From Methanocaldococcaceae archaeon (GTDB lineage Archaea > AGJL01 > Methanococci > Methanococcales > Methanocaldococcaceae), in assembly GCA_027023665.1 (NCBI GenBank), contig JALVUY010000040.1, positions 1 through 17,868 of the forward strand: DNA of 17,868 nt, written 5' to 3'. The notes beneath the pieces were generated by a model. That model saw nothing but the letters and a program-made list of their open reading frames with translations, ran no database searches and had not been told where the DNA came from. Within the stretch, counting starts at the first letter, position 1; each line of letters starts with the position of its first letter. Positions 10,717-16,900 of the stretch are shown one piece after another. Position numbers and translations under genes: made by a program.

Positions 10717-11034
10717 ATGTTTGGATTCGGAAGAGGGTTTGGAAGAAGATTCTTCTGGAGATACTTCCCAGCAACTGTTGGAAGATACAGATACATAGGA
10801 CCATGCAGATGTGGATTTGGACCACATGCATTTTATGTTGATGACAGTGGAAGAATAGTTCATGCATGGGATTTATATAGAATGCCATACATAGATACAC
10901 CTGTAACTACCACTACAGACAGAAATTACTTATTAGACAGATTAAAAGAATTAGAAGAAGAAAAAGCATTAATAGAGGATGAAATTGCAGAACTAAAGAG
11001 AAGATTAAAAGATTTAGAAAATCAAAATAAATAA
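10717..11034 (+). CDS. DUF5320-like small protein: Gly/Arg-rich head with coiled-coil tail
   Basis: A 105-residue protein. The N terminus is rich in Gly, Arg and aromatics (MFGFGRGFGRRFFWRYF), followed by a CRC pair (C30, C32) and a compact middle part with H37 and H49. Residues about 68-104 form a heptad-like charged helix (coiled coil). This layout fits the DUF5320 type, small archaeal and anaerobe proteins often found near metal-cofactor genes; I assign this by appearance only. The ATG at 10717 has GGGTGAT at 10706-10712; the in-frame GTG at 10708 is inside that site and is rejected. The zinc-ribbon gene starts 8 nt after its stop, so they form one operon. I recall MJ1164 as the likely homologue. 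Confidence 0.85.
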   Translation: MFGFGRGFGRRFFWRYFPATVGRYRYIGPCRCGFGPHAFYVDDSGRIVHAWDLYRMPYIDTPVTTTTDRNYLLDRLKELEEEKALIEDEIAELKRRLKDLENQNK

Positions 11035-11042
11035 GGGATATA

Positions 11043-11246
11043 ATGGAAATGAAAAGATTTATTTGTGCTAAATGTAATAAAATTATAGAAGTTCCTTATG
11101 GTGTTCCAAAACCTGACTTTTGTCCTTATTGCAACGCTCCAAGTATTTATATTCATAGAATAGATCCTGGAGGGAGGGGATTAGGTAGAGGAAGAGGTAG
11201 AAGATGTGGTATGAGATTTATCAACAATATCCCTCCAACAGAATAA
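11043..11246 (+). CDS. Small zinc-ribbon protein with Gly/Arg-rich tail
   Basis: A 67-residue protein with a rubredoxin-like or zinc-ribbon metal site: C8-A-K-C11 and C27-P-Y-C30, then an Arg/Gly stretch (GGRGLGRGRGRRC) that ends in a further cysteine at 54. The start is the ATG at 11043, 8 nt after the upstream stop, with GGGAT as a short ribosome-binding site; a second ATG two codons later is possible. It is co-transcribed with the DUF5320-like gene, and both share Gly/Arg-rich segments plus cysteines, suggesting that they act together on metal, RNA or a common partner. The function is unknown. Confidence 0.8.
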   Translation: MEMKRFICAKCNKIIEVPYGVPKPDFCPYCNAPSIYIHRIDPGGRGLGRGRGRRCGMRFINNIPPTE

Positions 11247-11249
11247 TTT

Positions 11250-11278
11250 CTATTTTATATTTTTATAATTTTGTGTAT
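11250..11278 (+). terminator. T-rich terminator of the small-protein operon
   Basis: Runs such as CTATTTTATATTTTTATAATTTT directly follow the stop codon of the zinc-ribbon gene. Archaeal U-run terminator, by composition. Confidence 0.45.
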
Positions 11279-11337
11279 TTAAATATATAAATTTATAAAG
11301 AAATAGTAATATTGTGATGAATTTAAAACGAACTAAG

Positions 11338-11345
11338 TATAAATA
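11338..11345 (+). promoter_or_regulatory. Orphan TATA box upstream of the GC-rich hairpin
   Basis: TATAAATA on the plus strand, preceded by AACGAACTAAG. It would start a transcript near 11364-11368, at GGTATACC and the GC-rich hairpin, although no plus-strand gene follows. This is the main hint of a small RNA. Confidence 0.35.
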
Positions 11346-11363
11346 AAAAACAAACTTACGGAG

Positions 11364-11420
11364 GTATACCAATAGGGGGTAGGGCCCCCTATGGTTATTG
11401 AGCAGTAGGAATCATTTTTT
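11364..11420 (+). ncRNA. Candidate small hairpin RNA, antisense to the prefoldin beta 3' end
   Basis: A GC-rich island in AT-rich intergenic DNA. ATAGGGGG (11372-11379) pairs perfectly with CCCCCTAT (11385-11392) across a TAGGG loop. ATACC (11366-11370) pairs with GGT(T)AT (11393-11398) with single-base bulges, giving about 13 bp. An upstream TATA box (11338-11345) and a downstream T6 run (11415-11420) bound a possible transcript of about 55 nt. Stable GC-rich RNA in a hyperthermophile with AT-rich DNA often marks a structured RNA. The hairpin is clear. Whether it is a separate RNA, or the 3' end of the prefoldin mRNA on the other strand, is inference. It matches no RNA family I know. Confidence 0.35.
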
Positions 11421-11736
11421 GTAATTTTTCTTGTAATTCTTTTAATCTTGTTTGTAATTTTTCAGCCTGTTTTTCTAAAGTTTTTACTCTTAGTTCTAAA
11501 GTTTCTATTTTCTCTTCTAACTCTTTTTTAACATCATCTTTTTTTCTTTTTACAAATAATCCTCCCACTAACTTATATACCTCCTCACTTGTGGATTTTT
11601 CTAATTCTTCCAATGCTTTTTTACATTCATTTAATTCGGATTCAACATTTTGTTTTTGTAACATAATCATTTGTAATTGTTGCTGTAATTGTTGTAATTG
11701 CATTAATTGAGCTTGAATTTGTTGGGGAATTTCCAT
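11395..11736 (-). CDS. pfdB: Prefoldin subunit beta (GimC beta)
   Basis: A 113-residue, almost wholly coiled-coil protein: helix 1 at about 5-48, rich in Gln and Leu (QQLQQQLQM), a beta-hairpin region with [14 protein letters not shown] at about 51-64, and helix 2 at about 66-108. This is the beta prefoldin pattern. Four beta and two alpha subunits form the jellyfish-shaped holdase that passes unfolded proteins to the thermosome. The ATG is preceded by the strong site GAGGTGAT. The stop codon lies inside the right arm of the GC-rich hairpin. I recall MJ0987 as the homologue. The partner alpha subunit gene is not in the window. Confidence 0.95.
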   Translation of the reverse strand: MEIPQQIQAQLMQLQQLQQQLQMIMLQKQNVESELNECKKALEELEKSTSEEVYKLVGGLFVKRKKDDVKKELEEKIETLELRVKTLEKQAEKLQTRLKELQEKLQKMIPTAQ

Positions 11737-11794
11737 TAAAAATCACCTCATAAGACTTTAAATATAACCAAAATTAAATTAATTATGGAATTAC

Positions 11795-11802
11795 TATAAA
11801 AA
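11795..11802 (-). promoter_or_regulatory. Probable TATA box of the prefoldin beta gene
   Basis: Minus-strand TTTTTATA about 60 nt before the ATG, predicting a leader of about 35 nt. A second box-like sequence at 11760-11767 would leave almost no leader and so is less likely. Confidence 0.35.
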
Positions 11803-11887
11803 TCTTTTCATTAAATAAATTTTTAAAAAATGAAGATTTATTTAAGTACAATAATCACCCACTATTAAACCGTTAAGTTAATATAAT

Positions 11888-11908
11888 AGTTATTATTAGT
11901 TAATAACT
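11888..11908. repeat. 7-bp inverted repeat upstream of the L15e promoter
   Basis: AGTTATT (11888-11894), seven bases, then AATAACT (11902-11908), ending 8 bp before the L15e TATA box. It could be a regulator site, but it is short and AT-rich. Confidence 0.3.
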
Positions 11909-11916
11909 CTAAAAGT

Positions 11917-11924
11917 TTTATATA
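11917..11924 (+). promoter_or_regulatory. TATA box of the L15e gene
   Basis: TTTATATA, about 50 nt before the L15e ATG. It predicts a transcript start near 11941-11947 and a leader of about 30 nt. Confidence 0.6.
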
Positions 11925-11932
11925 CAAAAAAA

Positions 11933-11970
11933 GGGGATGTGGCGAAATGCTGAACCCTTAAGAGAGGGAT
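11933..11970 (+). promoter_or_regulatory. GC-rich leader before L15e, can hide the ribosome-binding site
   Basis: GGGGATGTGGCG, then GAAATGCTGAACCC, then GAGAGGGAT: much richer in GC than the surrounding DNA. CCCT (11955-11958) can pair with AGGG (11965-11968), which is the core of the ribosome-binding site. GGGG at 11933-11936 is an alternative partner for ACCC, if it is transcribed. Such rival pairings could allow feedback control of L15e. The pairing is visible; regulation is inference. Confidence 0.35.
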
Positions 11971-11973
11971 AGT

Positions 11974-12558
11974 ATGGGAATATATAAATATATAAGAGAA
12001 GCGTGGAAAAGACCAAAAGATACATATGTTAGGCAGTTATTATGGGAAAGATTGCAACAGTGGAGAAGAGAGCCTGCAGTAGTTAGAATAGAAAGACCTA
12101 CAAGATTAGATAGAGCAAGAGCTTTAGGATACAAACCTAAACAGGGAATTATCGTTGTTAGAGTGAGAGTTAGAAGAGGAGGGTTAAGAAAACCAAGACC
12201 AAAGAATTCAAAAAAGCCAGCAACATTAGGGGTTAACAAAATAACAATGGGTAAATCAATTCAAAGAATTGCCGAAGAGAGAGCAGCAAGAAAATATCCA
12301 AACATGGAAGTTTTAAACAGTTACTGGGTAGGAGAAGATGGAAAATATAAGTGGTATGAGGTTATACTTGTAGACCCATATCACCCAGTTATTCAGGCAG
12401 ATCCTCAACTCAACTGGTTATGCTCTGGAAAACACAGAGGAAGAGCATTTAGAGGTTTAACATCAGCAGGTAAGAAAGGTAGAGGATTAAGAAATAAGGG
12501 AATTGGTGCTGAAAAGGTAAGACCAAGTATAAGAGCACACGGTAGAAGAGGTAAGTAA
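11974..12558 (+). CDS. rpl15e: 50S ribosomal protein L15e
   Basis: A 194-residue basic protein of the archaeal/eukaryotic L15e family, a 23S rRNA-binding protein of the large subunit. Family hallmarks are clear: the start [14 protein letters not shown], the conserved Arg/Gly run [13 protein letters not shown] near 70-80, [17 protein letters not shown] around 114-130, and the C-terminal [16 protein letters not shown] and HGRRGK basic tail. Full length. The ATG is preceded by GAGAGGGAT. It appears to be transcribed alone: S2 begins 172 bp later behind its own TATA box. I recall MJ0983 as the homologue. Confidence 0.97.
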   Translation: MGIYKYIREAWKRPKDTYVRQLLWERLQQWRREPAVVRIERPTRLDRARALGYKPKQGIIVVRVRVRRGGLRKPRPKNSKKPATLGVNKITMGKSIQRIAEERAARKYPNMEVLNSYWVGEDGKYKWYEVILVDPYHPVIQADPQLNWLCSGKHRGRAFRGLTSAGKKGRGLRNKGIGAEKVRPSIRAHGRRGK

Positions 12559-12616
12559 ATTATTTACACGACAATAATATTCATGAAACTATAAATAAAT
12601 GATATAGTAAGAAAAT

Positions 12617-12624
12617 TTTATATA
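12617..12624 (+). promoter_or_regulatory. TATA box of the S2 operon
   Basis: TTTATATA preceded by GAAAAT. It predicts a start near 12647 and an 84-nt leader before the S2 ATG, long for this genome. Confidence 0.55.
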
Positions 12625-12652
12625 CCCCCTTTATTAATCAATTTTTAAACAT

Positions 12653-12689
12653 TTTGGGGATAACAACTACTAATTTTTAAAGCCCCGAA
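12653..12689 (+). promoter_or_regulatory. Hairpin in the S2 mRNA leader
   Basis: TTTGGGG (12653-12659) can pair with CCCCGAA (12683-12689), seven pairs including one U-G, around a 23-base A/U-rich loop. It lies inside the predicted leader 40 bases before the ribosome-binding site. It is a candidate for autogenous control by a ribosomal protein; nothing in the sequence proves it. Confidence 0.35.
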
Positions 12690-12730
12690 TCTTTAAATAA
12701 ATAAAAACCACTATTTTGAGGGTGGAAAAT

Positions 12731-13396
12731 ATGAGTGAAGAGCTGTTAGTACCATTAGATACATACTTAGCTTCAGGAATTCACATAGGTACTCAGCAAA
12801 AAACAAAGGATATGGAGAAATTTATATATAGAGTTAGAAGTGATGGATTGTATGTTTTAGATGTTAGAAAAACAGATGAAAGATTAAGAATTGCCGCTAA
12901 ATTTTTAGCAAGATATGAGCCAGAGGATATATTGGCTGTTTCAAGAAGAGTTTATACAATGGGTCCATTAGAAGAATTTGGTAAATACACGGGAGTTAGA
13001 ACTATTGCAGGAAGATTTGTTCCTGGAACTTTAACAAACCCTTCATACAAAGGCTTTATAGAGCCTGAAGTTGTATTTATCAGTGATCCAAGAGTTGATA
13101 GACAGGCTTTGAAAGAGGCTACAGAAATAGGAGTTCCAATAGTTAGTTTATGTGATACTGAACACTTAACTTCATTCATAGACTTAGTTATTCCAACAAA
13201 CAATAAAGGTAAAAAGGCTGTAGCATTAATTTATTACTTGCTAACAAGAGAGTTCCTCAAAAATAAGGGAGTTATATCTGATGACACTAACTTACCATTT
13301 ACATATGAAGAATTCTTAGAGAGAGCAGCAAATCCAAAATATAGAATAATAATTCAGCCAAAAGATAAGAGAAGAAGAAGGAGAAGAAAAAAATAA
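12731..13396 (+). CDS. rps2: 30S ribosomal protein S2
   Basis: A 221-residue S2 protein (uS2) of the archaeal/SA type, small-subunit assembly and 16S binding. Recognisable segments are [17 protein letters not shown] near the start, [13 protein letters not shown] at about 43-55, [16 protein letters not shown] at about 88-103 and [20 protein letters not shown] at about 134-155. It ends in a very basic tail ([11 protein letters not shown]). The ATG at 12731 is used, with GAGGGTGG at 12718-12725 as its ribosome-binding site; an in-frame TTG at 12716 overlaps that site and is rejected. It is the first gene of an operon with a zinc-finger gene and S3ae. I recall MJ0982 as the homologue. Confidence 0.97.
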   Translation: MSEELLVPLDTYLASGIHIGTQQKTKDMEKFIYRVRSDGLYVLDVRKTDERLRIAAKFLARYEPEDILAVSRRVYTMGPLEEFGKYTGVRTIAGRFVPGTLTNPSYKGFIEPEVVFISDPRVDRQALKEATEIGVPIVSLCDTEHLTSFIDLVIPTNNKGKKAVALIYYLLTREFLKNKGVISDDTNLPFTYEEFLERAANPKYRIIIQPKDKRRRRRRKK

Positions 13397-13416
13397 ATTG
13401 AGAGAGGTTTTTAAAA

Positions 13417-14025
13417 ATGCCTGAAAAAATATATATGGTTTGCGAGAATTGTGGATGTGAAGAGATGGAAGTATTAAAAAAGAAAATTTATGATAAATCT
13501 GCCTATTATTTAGTTAAATGTCCAAACTGTGGAACTGTTAGAGAAGTTATTGATAAAGTTAAATTAAACCAGGTAAAATTAATTATCAGCAGATATGATA
13601 TTTCAGAGTCTAAGGTAATCAATATTCCAGAAGATGAAACCTATAAAGTTGGTAACATTATAAATATTGATGGAGAAGATATTGAAATAACTAAAATCGA
13701 AACTCCTGAACCTGTAAAATCTGCATTGGGTAGAGATATTAAATATATTTGGGGTAAATCCTTATCTATTCCTAAAAAATTAGGAATTTCAATAAATGAT
13801 AAAAGTAAAACTTATGGAATATATATTTATGTTCCAAACGATTTCGAATTTGAAGTAGATAAAGTTTATAAAATAAACGATGGATTCTTTAAACTAAAGA
13901 AAATAAAAGCTGAGAAAGGTTTTCCTAAAAAAGCAAAGGCTAAAGATATAAAAAGGTTGTATGGGGAAGTTGTAAAACCTGTAAGGAATTATATTGACTT
14001 ATCTGAGTTCTATAGAGAAGAATAA
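13417..14025 (+). CDS. HVO_0476-type zinc-finger protein in a ribosomal operon
   Basis: A 202-residue archaeal protein. The N terminus is a zinc ribbon: C9-E-N-C12 (with C14) and C35-P-N-C38-G. The rest is a lysine-rich, strand-rich region with a central block around PVKSALGRDIKYIWGKSL (about 96-113) and a C-terminal part ending in YGEVVKPVRNYIDLSEFY. This matches the archaeal HVO_0476 family zinc-finger proteins, which have no assigned role. It lies 20 bp after S2 and 31 bp before S3ae on the same strand, so it is co-transcribed with ribosomal genes and probably helps ribosome assembly or translation. The ATG follows GAGAGGT. Family by recognition; role by neighbourhood only. Confidence 0.85.
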   Translation: MPEKIYMVCENCGCEEMEVLKKKIYDKSAYYLVKCPNCGTVREVIDKVKLNQVKLIISRYDISESKVINIPEDETYKVGNIINIDGEDIEITKIETPEPVKSALGRDIKYIWGKSLSIPKKLGISINDKSKTYGIYIYVPNDFEFEVDKVYKINDGFFKLKKIKAEKGFPKKAKAKDIKRLYGEVVKPVRNYIDLSEFYREE

Positions 14026-14056
14026 AAAATAATAATTAAATTTTTAAGGTGAAAAA

Positions 14057-14740
14057 ATGGCTGTTGCAAGAACTGCAAGATCAAGAAGAAAAGTAAGAAA
14101 AGTGAGAGATAAGTGGAAAGAAAAAGTATGGTATGAAATTTATGCAACTCCAGAGTTTGGTGGAGTTTTTATTGGATATACCCCAGCAAACGATCCAAGC
14201 TTAGTTTTAGGTAGAGTAGCAGAAACCTGTTTAAGAGACTTAACTGGGGATCCTACAAAGCACATGCATAGAGTATATTTCAAAATCTTTGGAGTTACTG
14301 GAAACAAGGCAATAGCACAATTTTATGGACATGATACTACAAGAGAGTATATGAAATCACAAATTAGAAGGAGAAGAAGTAGAATTGATGCTATCCTTGA
14401 TGTAACCACACAGGATGGATACAAAATTAGAACAAAGGCTATGGTTTTGACAGCATATAGGGCAAATACCAGACAAAAATCAGATATCAGAAAGAAAATG
14501 GAAGAAATTATAAGAAATATGGCTAAGGAAAAAACATTCCCAATGTATGTTCAGGCAATGTTGTTTGGAGAAATGGCTGAGAAAATAAGAGAAGAGTGTA
14601 AGAAGATATTCCCAATAAAGAATGTTATTATATACAAATCTGAAGTTTTATCCTTAGCTAAAAAAGAAGAAAATGAAGGATATATAAAAGAAAAAGAAGA
14701 AACTGAAGAAAATGTTACAGAGGCCCAATCTCAAGAGTAA
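14057..14740 (+). CDS. rps3ae: 30S ribosomal protein S3ae (eS1)
   Basis: A 227-residue eS1 family protein of the small subunit platform, shared by archaea and eukaryotes. Typical segments are DKWKEKVWYEIYATPEFG near 18-35, VLGRVAETCLRDLTGDP at about 50-66, the basic run SQIRRRRSRIDAILDVTTQDG at about 97-117, and KSDIRKKMEEII near 138-149. The C-terminal 30 residues are acidic (Glu-rich), as in archaeal members. The ATG is preceded by AAGGTGA. It is the last gene of the S2 operon and converges on the DJ-1/PfpI gene, separated by 28 A/T-rich bases. I recall MJ0980 as the homologue. Confidence 0.96.
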   Translation: MAVARTARSRRKVRKVRDKWKEKVWYEIYATPEFGGVFIGYTPANDPSLVLGRVAETCLRDLTGDPTKHMHRVYFKIFGVTGNKAIAQFYGHDTTREYMKSQIRRRRSRIDAILDVTTQDGYKIRTKAMVLTAYRANTRQKSDIRKKMEEIIRNMAKEKTFPMYVQAMLFGEMAEKIREECKKIFPIKNVIIYKSEVLSLAKKEENEGYIKEKEETEENVTEAQSQE

Positions 14741-14768
14741 ACACTATTAATTTATAATTAATTTGTAA

Positions 14769-15413
14769 TTATTTATTTTTATTCTTTTCTTTTTCTATAG
14801 CTTTTAAAACTTCCAAACCAAACAATCTTGCATAATCTGGAGATTTTGCAGTTATTACATTTCCATCAACAACTACCCCCTTATCTTCATAAATAGCCCC
14901 ATATTTTTTTAACTCCTCTATAGCCTCTGGTGCAGGAAATACAGTTGCATTTTTACCTTTTAAAACTCCTGCTCTTGCTAAAACTACAGGAGATAAACAT
15001 ATTGCTGCTACTACCTTATCTTTATCATAAAATTCTTTAACTAATTCTATCAACTTTGTATTGTTCCATAAGTATTCCTTTGAACCTATTCCCCCTACTA
15101 TAACTATCGCATCGTAATCATTTACATTATTTATATCATAAACAGTCTTTTCAACCTCTACTTTACTACCTAACATTCCAACACATTCTCCCTTTTTAGT
15201 AGAAACTATATCGACCTTTAATCCATGGGATTCAAATACAGCCATTGGCTCAAAAAGTTCTTCATCCCTAAAATCTTTTGGAGCTATAACCATTAAAACT
15301 TTTCCATTTATAGTTTTATTTTCCATATAACTCCCCTCTTCTTTATAAATACACATTGAAAACATCACTGTTAATATTATGGTGGTTATTATTAATACTA
15401 TCCTTTTTCTCAT
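14769..15413 (-). CDS. DJ-1/PfpI-family protein with N-terminal membrane segment
   Basis: A 214-residue protein: a positively charged start (MRKR), a hydrophobic stretch at about 5-20 ending at C21, then a complete DJ-1/PfpI domain from about 37. The domain has the nucleophile elbow C139 in VAAICLSP, a glutamate pair E51-E52 (RDEELFEP) that supplies the partner carboxylate, and IVIVGGIG at 103-110. Family members are proteases, chaperones or glyoxalase/deglycase-type enzymes; which one is unclear. The hydrophobic start suggests a membrane-anchored or secreted form, possibly a lipoprotein (weak lipobox FSMC). A second in-frame ATG at 15326 has a better ribosome-binding site (GAGGGGAG) and would give a 185-residue cytosolic protein. 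Divergent from the HAD phosphatase. I recall MJ0967 as the homologue. Confidence 0.88.
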   Translation of the reverse strand: MRKRIVLIITTIILTVMFSMCIYKEEGSYMENKTINGKVLMVIAPKDFRDEELFEPMAVFESHGLKVDIVSTKKGECVGMLGSKVEVEKTVYDINNVNDYDAIVIVGGIGSKEYLWNNTKLIELVKEFYDKDKVVAAICLSPVVLARAGVLKGKNATVFPAPEAIEELKKYGAIYEDKGVVVDGNVITAKSPDYARLFGLEVLKAIEKEKNKNK

Positions 15414-15430
15414 ACTATCACACTTTTTTA

Positions 15431-15458
15431 TTTATACCTTTAATTACATATTTATATT
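15431..15458. promoter_or_regulatory. Divergent promoter region (DJ-1/PfpI and HAD phosphatase)
   Basis: The 84 bp between the start codons holds TTTATATT (15451-15458) for the plus-strand HAD gene (start near 15481). For the minus-strand DJ-1 gene, GGTATAAA at 15431-15438 would start transcription right at or just past its first ATG, while a box in the 15450-15463 stretch would give a normal short leader. Confidence 0.4.
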
Positions 15459-15497
15459 ATAGATAATTATTATGAAGGTTATATAAATGGGATTATT

Positions 15498-16304
15498 ATG
15501 AAAGTGGCAGTTGTTTTCGATAGTGCTGGAACTCTTGTAAAAATTATGAGAGTTATTAAAGATTTGAGAAAAAATAAATTTATATGTAATGTCCAAACTG
15601 TAGATATTGTAGATGAAAAAAAAGGTAGAGTATTGGTTATAATTAAAGAGGATCCTTTAAAAGTAGTAGATAACAGAGATCCAGAAATGTTAATCTCTGA
15701 TTTATTGAAAGAGGTTGATATTGGAATATCCTATTGTAATCCTCCAATAAATAAAGAAGGAATTTACAAAGATAGAAAAACCAAAGTTAAAGATTTGCAG
15801 GAACCATTAAACATTTTAAAAAAATATGATATAGAGACAGGATATGGTAGTGCTCTAATAATTGATACATATCTTGGAGAGGTAGAATATACAATAGCAA
15901 CTGCTGGATGTTTGTTTAAGGAAGTTAAAGATACTATTAAAAAATTAAAAGAAATGGGTATTAAAGTATTTATTGCCTCAGGAGATAGGAAAGGTTTTTT
16001 AAAAAAATTGGCTGAAATTACGGGAGTTGATGAAAAATACATTATGGCAGAGGCTCATCAGAAACAAAAAAGAGATTTAATAGTAAATTTAAAAAAAGAA
16101 GGATACTTTACAATAATGGTTGGAGATGGGGCTAATGATGTTCCAGCGATGATTGAGAGTGATTTGGCAGTGGTAACATTACAAAATGGAAATGTGTCAA
16201 AAAAAGCCTTTGAAACGGCAGATATAAAAATTTATAATATAAGAGAAATTGTAGATGTTTGTAAAAAGGTAATAAATGGAGAAATTCAGGGTAGGAGAAG
16301 ATGA
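15498..16304 (+). CDS. Soluble P-type-ATPase-like HAD phosphatase
   Basis: A 268-residue cytosolic protein made of only the phosphorylation-domain fold of P-type ATPases, with no membrane segments. HAD motif I is D8-S-A-G-T (P-type ATPases have DKTGT), motif II is S161-G-D, the motif III lysine lies in the KQKRD segment (about 188-193), and motif IV is G-D210-G-A-N-D214. All catalytic residues are present; D8 should form the aspartyl phosphate. I recall that the M. jannaschii homologue MJ0968 was studied as a soluble P-type ATPase with phosphatase activity. Residues about 16-135, between motifs I and II, replace the cap/nucleotide-binding region and are less familiar. The ATG follows GGGATT. 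The stop overlaps the start of the methyltransferase gene (ATGA), so the two are translationally coupled. Confidence 0.92.
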   Translation: MKVAVVFDSAGTLVKIMRVIKDLRKNKFICNVQTVDIVDEKKGRVLVIIKEDPLKVVDNRDPEMLISDLLKEVDIGISYCNPPINKEGIYKDRKTKVKDLQEPLNILKKYDIETGYGSALIIDTYLGEVEYTIATAGCLFKEVKDTIKKLKEMGIKVFIASGDRKGFLKKLAEITGVDEKYIMAEAHQKQKRDLIVNLKKEGYFTIMVGDGANDVPAMIESDLAVVTLQNGNVSKKAFETADIKIYNIREIVDVCKKVINGEIQGRRR

Positions 16305-16897
16305 TCGTAAATATAGAAGGAATTAAAATAAAACTACATCCAGAAGTTTATGAACCATCTGAAGATTCCATTTTACTATTAAAAAATCTTGTAGATGTTA
16401 AAAATAAGGAAGTTTTAGAGATTGGAGTAGGCACTGGATTGATATCTATAGCCTGTGCAAAAAGAGGGGCTAAAAAAGTTGTTGGCGTTGATATAAATCC
16501 TTACGCCATAGAAATAGCAAAAGAAAATGCTAAACTAAATAATGTTGATATTATAGTTTTTAAAAGTGATTTATTTGAAAATGTCAAAGGAAAGTTTGAT
16601 GTAATAATTTTTAATCCTCCATATTTACCAACATCCGAAGATGATAAGATAGACAGTTATTTAAATTATGCATTTGATGGAGGAAAAAGTGGAAGAGAAA
16701 TTTTAGATAGATTTATTGATGAATTGCCAAATTACATAAAGAAAAATGGAGTTGTCCAAATACTTCAAAGTTCATTAACTGGTGAAAAAGAAACAGTTGA
16801 TAAATTAAAATCTCTTGGTTTTTATGTTAAAAAAGTAGATACTTTAAAAGTACCTTTTGAGGAACTTATGGTAATAAATGGAATTTATAAAGGGTAA
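16301..16897 (+). CDS. HemK/PrmC (Mtq2)-type protein glutamine N5-methyltransferase
   Basis: A 198-residue Rossmann-fold methyltransferase without the N-terminal helical domain of bacterial PrmC, thus of the Mtq2/HemK2 archaeal-eukaryotic type. SAM motif I is E40-I-G-V-G-T-G, motif II ends VGVD64, and the catalytic motif N105-P-P-Y108 binds the glutamine side chain. The N-terminal VYEPSEDSILL is typical of the group. The expected substrate is the GGQ glutamine of release factor aRF1, usually with a Trm112 partner that is not in the window. Its ATG overlaps the HAD stop codon by four bases, and AGGAGA lies just upstream. It converges on the chelatase-like gene with three bases between stop codons. 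I recall MJ0928 as the homologue. Confidence 0.92.
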   Translation: MIVNIEGIKIKLHPEVYEPSEDSILLLKNLVDVKNKEVLEIGVGTGLISIACAKRGAKKVVGVDINPYAIEIAKENAKLNNVDIIVFKSDLFENVKGKFDVIIFNPPYLPTSEDDKIDSYLNYAFDGGKSGREILDRFIDELPNYIKKNGVVQILQSSLTGEKETVDKLKSLGFYVKKVDTLKVPFEELMVINGIYKG

Positions 16898-16900
16898 TTT

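Noticed and set aside
11314..11370. GTGATGA at about 11315 resembles the C box of a C/D guide RNA.
   Set aside because: No CTGA D or D' box follows on the plus strand before the hairpin, so it is not a C/D RNA.
11862..11875. Very short reading frame (ATGAAGATTTAT...) in the prefoldin-L15e gap at about 11830-11868.
   Set aside because: About 12 codons, no ribosome-binding site, no promoter placed for it.
11931..11975. GGGGATGTGGCG... before L15e looked at first like the 5' end of a tRNA.
   Set aside because: There is no D-loop, anticodon stem, T-loop or acceptor pairing, and the L15e ATG follows at once.
12716..12730. TTG start extending S2 by five residues.
   Set aside because: It lies over the ribosome-binding site of the ATG at 12731.
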